DNA of 9,515 nucleotides from Gammaproteobacteria bacterium (GCA_016762995.1 JAESUT010000063.1:16257-25771), one strand, 5' to 3'; positions 1 through 7,234 are shown, counted from the first letter of the stretch. Numbers and translations: made by a program. Notes: a model not told the origin generated them from the letters alone.

Positions 1-389
1 TGATTGCAGGTTACTACGGGATCAATGCGCCTGCCTATGTAGCACAGGTAGTCGCCTTTGCGTTTGGGCTTGCTGCTGCGTCATTCTTTCCCGCCATCGT
101 CCTAGGCATTTTTCAGAAGCGCATGAACAAGGAAGGTGCTATCGCGGGAATGGTAGTCGGTTTTATGTTCACTGCGGCATATATTATCTACTTCAAAATT
201 ATTAACCCAGCTGCTGACAGTGCCGATAATTGGTTGTTTGGAATTTCCCCGGAAGGAATAGGCTCTCTAGGTACAGTGGCAAACCTAGTCGTGGCACTGA
301 TCGTGGCGAAGTTTACTCCAGAGCCTCCTTTGGCGGTGCAGGAAATTGTGGAGAATATCCGACTGCCTGGTGAGGCAATTCCTCGCTAG
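1..389 (+). CDS. Sodium:solute symporter (SSS family, ActP/VC_2705-like), C-terminal part
   Basis: This is the last 128 residues of a cation-coupled symporter whose 5' end lies left of the window; the reading frame begins at base 3 and stops with TAG at 387-389. The protein would sit in the inner membrane and bring in a small organic acid such as acetate with Na+. The visible part has a hydrophobic helix rich in Ala and Phe (AFAFGLAAASFFPAIVLGIF), a short basic loop (QKRMNKEG), another membrane helix (IAGMVVGFMFTAAYIIYF), the segment NWLFGISPEGIG, and a last hydrophobic stretch before a polar tail. The KRMNKEGAIAGM and FGISPEGIG segments are what I recognise from ActP-like and VC_2705-type symporters. 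An ATG at 123 lies inside the conserved helices and is not the real start. A strong hairpin terminator follows 25 bp after the stop. The substrate cannot be told from this fragment. Confidence 0.85.
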   Translation, partial: IAGYYGINAPAYVAQVVAFAFGLAAASFFPAIVLGIFQKRMNKEGAIAGMVVGFMFTAAYIIYFKIINPAADSADNWLFGISPEGIGSLGTVANLVVALIVAKFTPEPPLAVQEIVENIRLPGEAIPR

Positions 390-413
390 AAATGTTTTGC
401 AGTTAGCAGTAAC

Positions 414-450
414 AAAAAGGGCCACAGTGCTACCACTGCGGCCCTTTTTT
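414..450. terminator. Bidirectional rho-independent terminator between converging genes
   Basis: The arms AAAAAGGGCC-A-CAGTG (414-429) and CACTG-C-GGCCCTTTTTT (434-450) pair around a CTAC loop with one A/C mismatch. The plus strand ends in six T's, and the five A's at 414-418 give a T-run on the minus strand. It lies between the symporter stop at 389 and the AGCS gene stop at 469, so it can end transcription from both sides. Confidence 0.9.
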
Positions 451-468
451 ATGAGGCGTTGTTAGCTC

Positions 469-2142
469 CTAGGTCTTACGCTTACCGTGCTCAGTTTCTT
501 TCCAGTACTTCTTCACGGTCTGCTTCATCTCTTTGTGCATGAACAACATGCCTATCAGATTCGGCACCGTCATCAATACGATCGTGATAAGTGCTATGTT
601 CCACACGACGGTCGTATCCGCCAGCGCCGCATAGAAAAAGCCCATTATGTATACCACACGATACGGCAGTACCGATTTCGGCCCTAGCAAGTAAGTCATG
701 GCCCGGTCCCCGTAATACGACCAGGCAATCGCGGTCGAGAATGCAAACAGCATAAGACCGATAGAAACAATATATTTACCGAAATCTCCAAACAGCCCTT
801 TTGTAAAGGCCATCGTCGTCAGCGGAACAGAATGCAGCAACGACTTGCCGGACACCTCCACTGCCGTATCATCCAGCCGGCCTTCGGATACAGAGACCTC
901 GCCAGTGATAGGCTCTCCGTCTCTAGAATAGAGGACATCCTCGGCAAAGGATCTTGAATTCAATAGTGTGAAGTCCCGATTGCTGTCGGCGACGCGCCCC
1001 TCCAATAGATAAATATCACCAGAGAAACTCCTCGCTCTAGATTCATCTCCATTAAGAAAGGAAAATAGCTCACTCGCATCCTCTGCATTCGATTCCTCAA
1101 AGGTGCCAGCTATGAACCTCATATCCGCGCGCTGGAACTCGTTGTCGAATTTTTCTTTCCATACGCCAGATGAAAGAATCACCAGTCCGGTGATCGTGCA
1201 GATGACGATCGTATCGATAAAAGGCTCAAGGATGGATACCATGCCTTCATCGGCAGGCTCATCAGTTCTAGCCGCGGCATGAGCGATGGGAGCAGACCCC
1301 TGACCAGCCTCATTCGAGTACAAGCCGCGGTTTACACCTCGGTCGAAGGCATACGCAAACGTGGCGCCTAGGAAGCCGCCAGCAGCCGCGGAGCCAGTGA
1401 ATGCATCAGAAAAGATAGACGCAAATGAGGGAATGATATTTCCCATGTTGGGCAAGATTACTGCGAATGCCCCTACGAGATAGATGATCGCCATGGTGGG
1501 CACGATAGTAGCGGCAACTTTTGCAATGCGGCTAATGCCACCAATAATCACAAGAGCTAACAATACTGACAATACGCTAGCGGTAACAATAGGTTCAAGA
1601 GCGAACGTGCTCTCTAGACCAGCAGCGATGCTATTGATCTGTGGCAGATTACCAGTTCCAAATGAACTCAACACCGTAGCTATCGCGAATAGGATCGCTA
1701 ACCACTTCGCATTGAGGCCCTTCTCCATGTAGTACATCGGGCCACCCGCCATGGTGCCATCAGCGGTCTTAGTACGGTACTTGTGAGAGAGAGTTACCTC
1801 TACAAACTTGCTGGTCATTCCAAAGAATGCGGTCATCCACATCCAGAACAATGCTGCAGGACCACCGAGGTGCAAGGCCAAAGCCACGCCGCCGATATTG
1901 CCTGTTCCGACAGTGCCGGATAGCGCCGTTGCTAGCGCCTGGAAATGCGTTGTGTCACCCTGCGCTCCATCCTTATCAAACTTGCCTGTAGTTATACCAA
2001 TGGCATGCCTGAAGTAGCGTATCTGTGGAAACCCCAGATAGATTGTGAAGAAGATACCGGTGGAGAGAAGCAAAGCAGGAAACCAAAGTGCACTCCCAAG
2101 ATAACCGTCCAAGAAAATCAGAAAATCATTGACCGCGTCCAA
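469..2142 (-). CDS. Sodium:alanine symporter, AGCS family, with a large extramembrane insert
   Basis: This inner-membrane symporter should import alanine, glycine or a related small amino acid together with Na+ or H+. At 557 residues it is longer than the roughly 450-500 usual for the family. Family marks are [18 protein letters not shown] (about 73-90), [11 protein letters not shown] (133-143) and [19 protein letters not shown] (273-291), the last carrying the AGQGSAP signature. About 105 acidic, non-hydrophobic residues (about 330-437) are inserted between the helix at 302-325 and the helix at 455-475. Counting helices back from the strongly basic, presumably cytoplasmic tail ([14 protein letters not shown]) puts the insert in the periplasm. 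The start is TTG at 2142, preceded by GTGGGG seven bases upstream; an in-frame stop five codons upstream limits other choices. It lies 58 bp downstream of mrp on the same strand and may be cotranscribed. The family is certain; substrate and ion are inferred. Confidence 0.93.
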   Translation of the reverse strand: MDAVNDFLIFLDGYLGSALWFPALLLSTGIFFTIYLGFPQIRYFRHAIGITTGKFDKDGAQGDTTHFQALATALSGTVGTGNIGGVALALHLGGPAALFWMWMTAFFGMTSKFVEVTLSHKYRTKTADGTMAGGPMYYMEKGLNAKWLAILFAIATVLSSFGTGNLPQINSIAAGLESTFALEPIVTASVLSVLLALVIIGGISRIAKVAATIVPTMAIIYLVGAFAVILPNMGNIIPSFASIFSDAFTGSAAAGGFLGATFAYAFDRGVNRGLYSNEAGQGSAPIAHAAARTDEPADEGMVSILEPFIDTIVICTITGLVILSSGVWKEKFDNEFQRADMRFIAGTFEESNAEDASELFSFLNGDESRARSFSGDIYLLEGRVADSNRDFTLLNSRSFAEDVLYSRDGEPITGEVSVSEGRLDDTAVEVSGKSLLHSVPLTTMAFTKGLFGDFGKYIVSIGLMLFAFSTAIAWSYYGDRAMTYLLGPKSVLPYRVVYIMGFFYAALADTTVVWNIALITIVLMTVPNLIGMLFMHKEMKQTVKKYWKETEHGKRKT

Positions 2143-2149
2143 TGTAATA

Positions 2150-2155
2150 CCCCAC
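2150..2155 (-). promoter_or_regulatory. Ribosome binding site deciding the TTG start of the AGCS symporter
   Basis: On the minus strand GTGGGG lies seven bases before the TTG at 2142-2140. No in-frame ATG is available near the N-terminus, and a TAG closes the frame a few codons further up, so this site supports TTG. A weak inverted repeat, TAGTG-7 nt-CACTA, lies just upstream. Confidence 0.5.
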
Positions 2156-2200
2156 TAGTGTTATGTTCACTAAGTCTCAAAGCTAACTTTATTGCGACTA

Positions 2201-3022
2201 TCAATCGTCGCTTATTGTAATCGTTGGCCCTGCGCTATCTCTCGCTGCTAACGCTTGCAGCTGCCGCTCAACATTTTTTCCCAATTCAATATAAGCCTTC
2301 GCAGCAGCGTGATCAGTTTTCGATGCTACCACAGGACTGCCTGCGTCCGTCGTTTCTCTAATGGTTATATCCAAAGGCAAACGACCTATAACCTCAACGC
2401 CATATTCAGCCGACAGCGAGTCACCGCCGCCAGTCCCAAAGATAGCCTCTTCATGCCCGCAATTAGTGCAGGTATGCATACTCATATTCTCCACCACACC
2501 CAATATAGGGACATCTACCTTCTTGAACATTTCGATACCCTTGCGGGCGTCGGACAATGCAACATCCTGAGGAGTCGTGACGATAACCGCACCACTCACC
2601 TTAACGGACTGCGCAAGGCTCAGCTGTATATCGCCAGTGCCGGGAGGCATGTCGATAATTAAATAATCTAGTTCGGACCAAGCCGTATCGTTCAACATCT
2701 GCTTGAAAGCAGAAATAATCATTGGAGCTCGCCACACCATCGCGGTTTTCTGATCCACCAAGAAACCCATGGAATTACATTCTATGCCGTGAGCCAATAA
2801 TGGCAGCATGAATTTCTTATCATGAATTTTTGGTCGCGTGCCGTCGGGAACTCCCATCATCAAAGGCAAGCTAGGCCCATAAATATCAGCATCTAAGATG
2901 CCAACTTTACGCCCCAGCTTGGACAGGGCCAACGCGAGATTCACCGCGGTTGTGGATTTTCCTACGCCACCCTTGCCTGAAGCGACACAAACAATGTGAT
3001 TAATCTTTTCAATACTTCTCAC
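2201..3022 (-). CDS. mrp: Mrp/ApbC/NBP35-type iron-sulfur cluster carrier ATPase, short form
   Basis: This cytoplasmic P-loop ATPase of the MinD/Mrp group binds an iron-sulfur cluster and passes it to target proteins. The visible motifs are the deviant Walker A GKGGVGKS (16-23), DADIYGPS (44-51), the Walker B region DMPPGTGD (124-131), VENMS (178-182), and the cluster-binding pair CTNC (Cys185, Cys188), which would bridge two subunits. At 273 residues it lacks the N-terminal MIP18/DUF59 domain found in E. coli Mrp (about 370 residues). The start is GTG at 3022 with GAGGG seven bases upstream; the frame stays open upstream only to a TAA about a dozen codons away, so no hidden N-terminal domain exists in this frame. 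The AGCS gene follows 58 bp later on the same strand. Function is inferred from the family; the targets are unknown. Confidence 0.93.
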   Translation of the reverse strand: MRSIEKINHIVCVASGKGGVGKSTTAVNLALALSKLGRKVGILDADIYGPSLPLMMGVPDGTRPKIHDKKFMLPLLAHGIECNSMGFLVDQKTAMVWRAPMIISAFKQMLNDTAWSELDYLIIDMPPGTGDIQLSLAQSVKVSGAVIVTTPQDVALSDARKGIEMFKKVDVPILGVVENMSMHTCTNCGHEEAIFGTGGGDSLSAEYGVEVIGRLPLDITIRETTDAGSPVVASKTDHAAAKAYIELGKNVERQLQALAARDSAGPTITISDD

Positions 3023-3026
3023 AACT

Positions 3027-3035
3027 CTTCCCTCT
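3027..3035 (-). promoter_or_regulatory. Ribosome binding site for the GTG start of mrp
   Basis: AGAGGGAAG on the minus strand places its GAGGG core seven bases before the GTG at 3022-3020. This supports the GTG as the start and makes the short, P-loop-first form the natural product. Confidence 0.5.
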
Positions 3036-3135
3036 GTTTCTTCGATTACGGCTGATTACTGTCGCACGCTAGGTATTCCTTCGTCATCTCAATAGGCGAT
3101 TACCCAGTTAAACTGCAGCTGATTATCTTTGATTA

Positions 3136-3153
3136 CCTTGGAAAAATCCAAGG
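3136..3153. repeat. Perfect 7-bp hairpin in the mrp / secreted-protein divergent gap
   Basis: CCTTGGA (3136-3142), loop AAAA, TCCAAGG (3147-3153). There is no T-run after it on either strand, so it is not a standard terminator. It lies about 115 bp before the mrp start and about 145 bp before the divergent gene. It could be a leader structure or a binding site, but nothing in the sequence settles this. I see no convincing gene in the rest of the 277-bp gap. Confidence 0.5.
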
Positions 3154-3285
3154 ATGCGAGAACATGCCCAGCCGATTGTGCTTGTTTAGTCTAAGATTTC
3201 TCCCTTTTACGAACTTCTTCAGCAAATTTCGGCAAGAAGGCAGCAATCTATGCAAATTGAGAATGACAGCCTAGCAGCTTGACCG

Positions 3286-3299
3286 CTAGAATCTAGAAT
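3286..3299 (+). repeat. Tandem heptamer CTAGAAT x2 touching the start codon
   Basis: CTAGAAT occurs twice without a spacer, ending at the base before the ATG at 3300. It takes the place where a Shine-Dalgarno sequence would be expected, and no good purine-rich site is visible. It may be a regulator site or chance. Confidence 0.45.
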
Positions 3300-3842
3300 A
3301 TGCAAAAAACACTCACACTCTCCTGCGTCTTCATGTTCTTAGGCGCTACCGCTCTGCCTCTTTCTGTAGCTGCAGAGCAGCAAGAAGACAGCGAGATCAA
3401 ATTCGCGTTCTATTCCTCGGCTTGGGGAGAAAACACCGATGACGGCTTGCGTCTTGTCGCGTTCAACCAGGCCCCAACACGAGTTCGCTTGAACAGCATC
3501 GAACTGCACGGCAGCGAAGAAGCAACAGGGTCTATCCTTATCGACATAGACTTAGAGATTCCCTCAGAAGGCTATGCCGACAAAGAGATCGACTACATCG
3601 ACTTACTCTCAGGCGATGAATGTATTGATCGAACCCTGCGAGAGAACTGGAAACTCGTCGAAATTTCAAACTACACCCTCAACCCCTCGGTACGAAATCT
3701 TATTATCGAAAACACCAATTCTTTCCGAATATATCAATGCGTGAAAACTATCTCCACCTCGTGGACCGACCTCAATAGCAATCAACTAATCGAATACGAC
3801 GAGTGGGTCCTGTTCCATTTCGAAAGCCGCAGAGACTTATAA
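3300..3842 (+). CDS. Secreted protein of unknown function with signal peptide
   Basis: I do not recognise this 180-residue protein. Residues 1-25 look like a Sec signal peptide: Lys at position 3, a hydrophobic core (LTLSCVFMFLGATALPLSV), and a likely cut after VAA at about residue 25. The lone Cys9 is within the core and no lipobox is present, so a soluble periplasmic or exported protein is likely. The mature part is acidic and polar with alternating short hydrophobic runs (SIELHGSEE, SILIDIDLEI), which suggests beta-sheet structure. It has two cysteines (Cys108, Cys147) that could form a disulfide. The ATG at 3300 lacks a clear ribosome binding site. The gene is monocistronic, divergent from mrp, and ends at a strong terminator shared with hppA. 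Signal peptide, sensible length and a terminator right after the stop argue that it is a real gene. Confidence 0.75.
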   Translation: MQKTLTLSCVFMFLGATALPLSVAAEQQEDSEIKFAFYSSAWGENTDDGLRLVAFNQAPTRVRLNSIELHGSEEATGSILIDIDLEIPSEGYADKEIDYIDLLSGDECIDRTLRENWKLVEISNYTLNPSVRNLIIENTNSFRIYQCVKTISTSWTDLNSNQLIEYDEWVLFHFESRRDL

Positions 3843-3857
3843 CAATCTTCAGGCAAT

Positions 3858-3888
3858 AAAAAAGGGAGTCATATGACTCCCTTTTTTT
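3858..3888. terminator. Near-perfect palindromic bidirectional terminator
   Basis: AAAAAAGGGAGTCAT (3858-3872) is followed directly by its exact complement ATGACTCCCTTTTTT, plus one more T (to 3888). Folded as RNA, GGGAGT pairs with ACTCCC around CATATG, with a U-run after it on both strands. It is 15 bp after the stop of the secreted protein and 18 bp before the hppA stop, so it serves both converging genes. Confidence 0.92.
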
Positions 3889-3906
3889 GAACGTTTCTTA
3901 CTCTTC

Positions 3907-6033
3907 CTACAGCAAGATGCCGCCGTATTGAACGAAGAATGGTGTGAATACCAGACTTAGAATTGCCGACAGCTTGATCAGGATATTCAATGAAGGACCC
4001 GAAGTATCTTTCATTGGATCACCTACAGTATCACCAACAACAGCCGCTGTGTGCACATCCGAGCCTTTGCCACCGAGATTGCCCGCTTCGATATATTTCT
4101 TCGCGTTGTCCCATGCTCCGCCACTGTTGGAAGAAGCGATAGCCAACACGCCACCGGTAATTAGCGAGCCGATCAACATAGCTGCAACTGCCTCAACACC
4201 GAATAGGAAGCCAACAACGATTGGCGAGCCCATGATTAATATGCCAGGTGCAATCATTTCTTTTAACGCTGCCTGCGTTGATATAGCCACACATTTTGCG
4301 TAATCAGGTGTTCCCGTACCGTCCATAATGCCTGGAATAGTTTTGAACTGATGACGCACTTCTTCGATCATCGCGAATGCCGCAATGCCTACCGATTTCA
4401 TAGTCATAGCTGAGAACAGGAAAGGTAAAACCGCACCGAGAAACAAGAAAGTGAATACTAGTGGCTCTAGCAGGCTCATGGTAATCGGCTCACCGCGCAG
4501 TTCTTCCGCAGTTAAAATAAAGGCCGCGAACAAGGCAAGTGAAGTTAATATCGCAGCACCGATAGCAAATCCCTTACCAATCGCCGCCGTAGTATTACCC
4601 GCAGAGTCTAGGATGTCAGTTCTACGCCTAACTTCTGAATCCAGGCCTACCATCTGCGCAATACCACCAGCATTGTCAGCTACAGGACCGTAAGCATCGA
4701 TAGTCAGGGTTAGCACAAGGCTTCCCAACATACCCAATGAAGCGATCGCGATGCCGTACATGCCCGCAAGTTCCCAAGAGATGAAGATGCTTATCGCAAT
4801 AGCAATATAAGGAAGCACAGTACTCTTATAGCCGAGTGCAAGGCCGTAGATGATGTTTGTAGCGACACCAGTCTCACAGGACTTTGCGACTTCTTGTACA
4901 GGAGCAAATTTTTCAGATGTGTAATAGCCAGTCAATAAGCCAACCGTCAACCCTGAAACCAAGCCTGCCAAGAAGCATAAGTAAACACCGACATTCGTAT
5001 ACTCTGCGCCGTTCAAAATAAAGTCAGCTGGAATTAGCGCAGTAGTAAAGAAGTACATAACCACAGCCATAATAGCGCTAGATATAACAAGTAACTTCAT
5101 CAGAGCTGGCGCTACGTCGTCTTCAGTCTTTACACCGACCAACAGCTTAGTGAGTAGTGCTATTGGAATACCTACGGCACTGATCAAAATAGGGAATAAC
5201 AATGCATCTGGGTTACCGGCAAAAACGACCGCACTAATAACCATTGCAGCACAGGTGCTTTCCGCACAAGAACCGAAAAGGTCAGCGCCCATACCGGCTA
5301 CGTCGCCCACGTTGTCACCCACATTGTCTGCGATTACCGCTGGGTTACGTGGATCATCCTCTGGGATGCCCTGCTCAACCTTACCTACCAAGTCAGCGCC
5401 AACGTCTGCAGCCTTAGTGAAGATACCGCCGCCAACACGTGCAAATAGCGCGATTGTAGATCCACCCAGTCCAAAGCCGGCAATCACTTCCATAAGGATG
5501 TGATTGTTCTCAGGACCAAGGTCAGCGAGCAACCAGCTCATCACCACATAGATGATAACCAGTCCAAGCGTCGCCAGCCCGACAAGAGCAAAGCCCATTA
5601 CAGCGCCTGAGTTAATCGCCACATCATACGCTGCGGAAATGTCCTTCTTCGCAGCAACCGTAGTTCGTGCGTTGCCTTGAGTCGCAACCTTCATACCGAT
5701 ATAGCCAGAAGCTATTGATATCACACCACCAAACAGGAAGGAGATAGCCGTATATATACCCTCATGGATATCAGGGGTATGAGTATTGTCGATCAGAATG
5801 GCGATAATAGCGGCGAAAACCACCATGAATATCGTCAAGACTTTGTATTCCTGCTTCAAGAAAGCCATGGCTCCATCGGCAATAGCGCCGTGGATGAAAG
5901 TTAGCTTCTTCGACTGCTCTTCATCCAGCCCCAGATCAAGCGGTATACTTACAACCTTCTTCATGTAAAAGAAGGCTATCCCCAAGCCCATCAGCGACAG
6001 GATTGTGGTTACCCAAATTGTTATGCCTGACAT
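3907..6033 (-). CDS. hppA: Membrane-bound ion-translocating pyrophosphatase, K+-dependent type
   Basis: This inner-membrane pump hydrolyses pyrophosphate and uses the energy to move H+ (or Na+) out of the cytoplasm. It is 708 residues with about 16 membrane helices, a normal length. The catalytic signatures are present: DVGADLVGKVE (210-220), DNVGDNVGDVAGMGADL (236-252), and near the C-terminus GDTVGDPMKDTSGPSLN (667-683) ending in Lys687. The segment GNTTAAIGKG (479-488) has Ala483 and Gly486 where K+-independent enzymes have Lys and Thr, so it should need K+. In DLFGSCAE the gate glutamate Glu258 comes seven residues after Asp251, the arrangement I recall from plant-type H+ pumps; Na+ pumps such as the Thermotoga enzyme have it three residues after. 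H+ transport is therefore favoured but not proven. The ATG at 6033 has a strong AAGGGGAC site upstream. The gene stands alone and ends at a shared terminator. Confidence 0.96.
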   Translation of the reverse strand: MSGITIWVTTILSLMGLGIAFFYMKKVVSIPLDLGLDEEQSKKLTFIHGAIADGAMAFLKQEYKVLTIFMVVFAAIIAILIDNTHTPDIHEGIYTAISFLFGGVISIASGYIGMKVATQGNARTTVAAKKDISAAYDVAINSGAVMGFALVGLATLGLVIIYVVMSWLLADLGPENNHILMEVIAGFGLGGSTIALFARVGGGIFTKAADVGADLVGKVEQGIPEDDPRNPAVIADNVGDNVGDVAGMGADLFGSCAESTCAAMVISAVVFAGNPDALLFPILISAVGIPIALLTKLLVGVKTEDDVAPALMKLLVISSAIMAVVMYFFTTALIPADFILNGAEYTNVGVYLCFLAGLVSGLTVGLLTGYYTSEKFAPVQEVAKSCETGVATNIIYGLALGYKSTVLPYIAIAISIFISWELAGMYGIAIASLGMLGSLVLTLTIDAYGPVADNAGGIAQMVGLDSEVRRRTDILDSAGNTTAAIGKGFAIGAAILTSLALFAAFILTAEELRGEPITMSLLEPLVFTFLFLGAVLPFLFSAMTMKSVGIAAFAMIEEVRHQFKTIPGIMDGTGTPDYAKCVAISTQAALKEMIAPGILIMGSPIVVGFLFGVEAVAAMLIGSLITGGVLAIASSNSGGAWDNAKKYIEAGNLGGKGSDVHTAAVVGDTVGDPMKDTSGPSLNILIKLSAILSLVFTPFFVQYGGILL

Positions 6034-6041
6034 CGAATTTC

Positions 6042-6049
6042 GTCCCCTT
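6042..6049 (-). promoter_or_regulatory. Strong Shine-Dalgarno site of hppA
   Basis: AAGGGGAC on the minus strand, about eight bases before the ATG at 6033. It confirms the chosen start. The AT-rich stretch further upstream (about 6056-6070) may hold the promoter, but I cannot fix -35 and -10 boxes with confidence. Confidence 0.65.
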
Positions 6050-6226
6050 GAAATGGAATGTTTATTTTAAAGGCGCGCACTTTACCATAATGGACGCCGC
6101 AAAAAAAGGCGATAAACTCGCTACGAAAGCGGTATTTCCGTGCTTTTCGAGGGATTGTGAGGGAAGCAATAACCAGCCCACTTCGCGAGGCATAGGACGA
6201 GGACCAATAAAGGCCTGTTTGAGGTG

Positions 6227-6400
6227 TTATTTCTTAGATTTGCGGCGCTTCTTTTTAGTGCTAGGGCTTGTACTTACCGCCCTACCAACCTCACCGCGAG
6301 CGACCCGGAAGGCCTGGCGCATCTCATCGAGCTTCGCCTCCTTGCGCTTGTGTAGCTGAATCTCCTTACCTGCTTGAAAATCGACGACTTTATCGTTCAT
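6227..6400 (-). CDS. Small basic protein of unknown function, 57 residues
   Basis: An open frame from ATG at 6400 to TAA at 6227 encodes a 57-residue protein beginning MNDKVVDFQAGKEIQLHKRK. The middle (about 14-36: EIQLHKRKEAKLDEMRQAFR) looks like one amphipathic charged helix. A Gly/Ser/Thr-rich linker follows, then a very basic tail, TKKKRRKSKK, that could bind nucleic acid or acidic membrane. It starts 25 bp after the stop of the coiled-coil lipoprotein gene on the same strand, so the two probably share a transcript. A TAG four codons upstream leaves this ATG as the start, though Met27 is a possible internal alternative; a GAGG lies about 13 bases upstream, rather far. No family is recognised. 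Typical codon use, the operon position and the coherent helix-linker-tail design support a real gene. Confidence 0.65.
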   Translation of the reverse strand: MNDKVVDFQAGKEIQLHKRKEAKLDEMRQAFRVARGEVGRAVSTSPSTKKKRRKSKK

Positions 6401-6425
6401 ATCGCAATGCTAGCCTCAATGCTGT

Positions 6426-7079
6426 CTATAGAGAATTGGCCTGTCGCACTAATTCATTCTTAACCGACTCTAATTCTGCTATTAATTCTTTCGCTAGAGG
6501 CTCTACTGTATTGCCCGCCTCATCGGTACTCTCGTACTTGGCCTGCTCTTCTGCCAGCGCAGTCAGCAACTCCTCCGCAGTCTCAATAGCTTGCCTCAAC
6601 GTAGTAACCCTCGACTCTTCGTCGGCTACTTCCGTCTCGATCGAAGCAATCTGTTGCTCCAGAGCCGTGATTCTATCTAGCCTATCCTGCCTCTGTGCTT
6701 CAGTTGCAGCTATCGCAGCACGTCGCTCACGCTCCGCTTGTTCGACGGCTTCCCGCGCTCGGCGTTCCTCGTCTGCTCTAGCTCTAGAGAGCGCTACCTG
6801 CCGCTCTCTTGCCTCCTCCACTGTTGCTCGCTCCGCAGCCGCTCGGTCTCGCTGCCGCTGAAGCTCTGCTGCACGGGCGCGTTCTTGATCCGCCACGACT
6901 TGTGCCGCCTCTTGCTCCAGAGCTACGCGCTCGGCTTCTACAGCAGCCATCTCTGCATCTCTCGTCGCCTGAGACGCACAAGACGCCAATACTAGTAGCA
7001 GTAAAGCAGCAACAATCGCTCTAAGTTTAGCGGCACTCGGGCGTAGGCGTGCGTCACACGTGGGCAAATTCTTTCTCAT
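6426..7079 (-). CDS. Coiled-coil lipoprotein of unknown function
   Basis: This 217-residue protein has a basic N-terminus, a hydrophobic segment (IVAALLLLVLAS, about 22-33) and a lipobox LASC with Cys34 as the lipid site. It should be a lipoprotein; residue +2 is Ala, so the usual rule sends it to the outer membrane. From about residue 40 to 185 it is almost entirely Ala, Glu, Arg and Gln in heptad-like order, a long coiled coil comparable in composition to TolA or other periplasmic rods. A short break with Gly/Thr (about 186-196) precedes a final helix. It has no catalytic motif. A strong AAGGAGA site lies six bases before the ATG at 7079. The gene is followed at 25 bp by the small basic protein gene and is divergent from the membrane-anchored protein at 7328. 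A structural or envelope-bridging role is a guess; no family is assigned. Confidence 0.8.
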   Translation of the reverse strand: MRKNLPTCDARLRPSAAKLRAIVAALLLLVLASCASQATRDAEMAAVEAERVALEQEAAQVVADQERARAAELQRQRDRAAAERATVEEARERQVALSRARADEERRAREAVEQAERERRAAIAATEAQRQDRLDRITALEQQIASIETEVADEESRVTTLRQAIETAEELLTALAEEQAKYESTDEAGNTVEPLAKELIAELESVKNELVRQANSL

Positions 7080-7084
7080 AACAA

Positions 7085-7091
7085 TCTCCTT
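7085..7091 (-). promoter_or_regulatory. Shine-Dalgarno site of the coiled-coil lipoprotein gene
   Basis: AAGGAGA on the minus strand, six bases upstream of the ATG at 7079. This fixes the start, so the signal sequence is preceded by about 21 mostly basic residues, an unusually long n-region. Confidence 0.7.
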
Positions 7092-7139
7092 CAGACTGAG
7101 TGGCTAGCATTGAGTGCACTCTCTATCGATCTATCAAAG

Positions 7140-7234
7140 GATACTAACTCCAAGCCCTTGATTAATAAATTATTTTCACTAACTATTGTAGATTTTGTCG
7201 ACTTTGTCATACTTTATAGCGATAAACACGCTGT
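7140..7234. promoter_or_regulatory. AT-rich divergent promoter region, boxes not resolved
   Basis: The gap between the lipoprotein gene and the 7328 gene has an AT-rich core (for example TTGATTAATAAATTATTTTC near 7159 and ACTTTATAGCGATAAACA near 7211). Two TTTGTC copies, separated by GAC, occur near 7195. Both divergent promoters very likely lie here, but I see no pair of boxes close enough to consensus to name. Confidence 0.35.

Noticed and set aside
3944..5968. Several plus-strand open frames inside hppA
   Set aside because: They are antisense shadows of the strongly conserved pyrophosphatase codons, with no features of their own.
6098..6126. Possible terminator on the minus strand after the small basic protein gene (GCGA-gttta-TCGC then T's)
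   Set aside because: The stem is only 4 bp and lies about 100 bp past the stop, too weak to call. No better terminator was found for this gene pair.
6120..6151. Imperfect hairpin CGAAAGCGG ... CCGTGCTTTTCG upstream of hppA
   Set aside because: It needs two bulged bases and has no T-run or conserved motif; probably incidental.
6268..6861. Long plus-strand open frame (197 residues) opposite the lipoprotein and small basic protein genes
   Set aside because: Its Ser/Ala/Arg-rich product is the mirror of the Glu/Ala/Arg coiled-coil codons on the other strand. It lacks a ribosome site and overlaps two better-supported genes.
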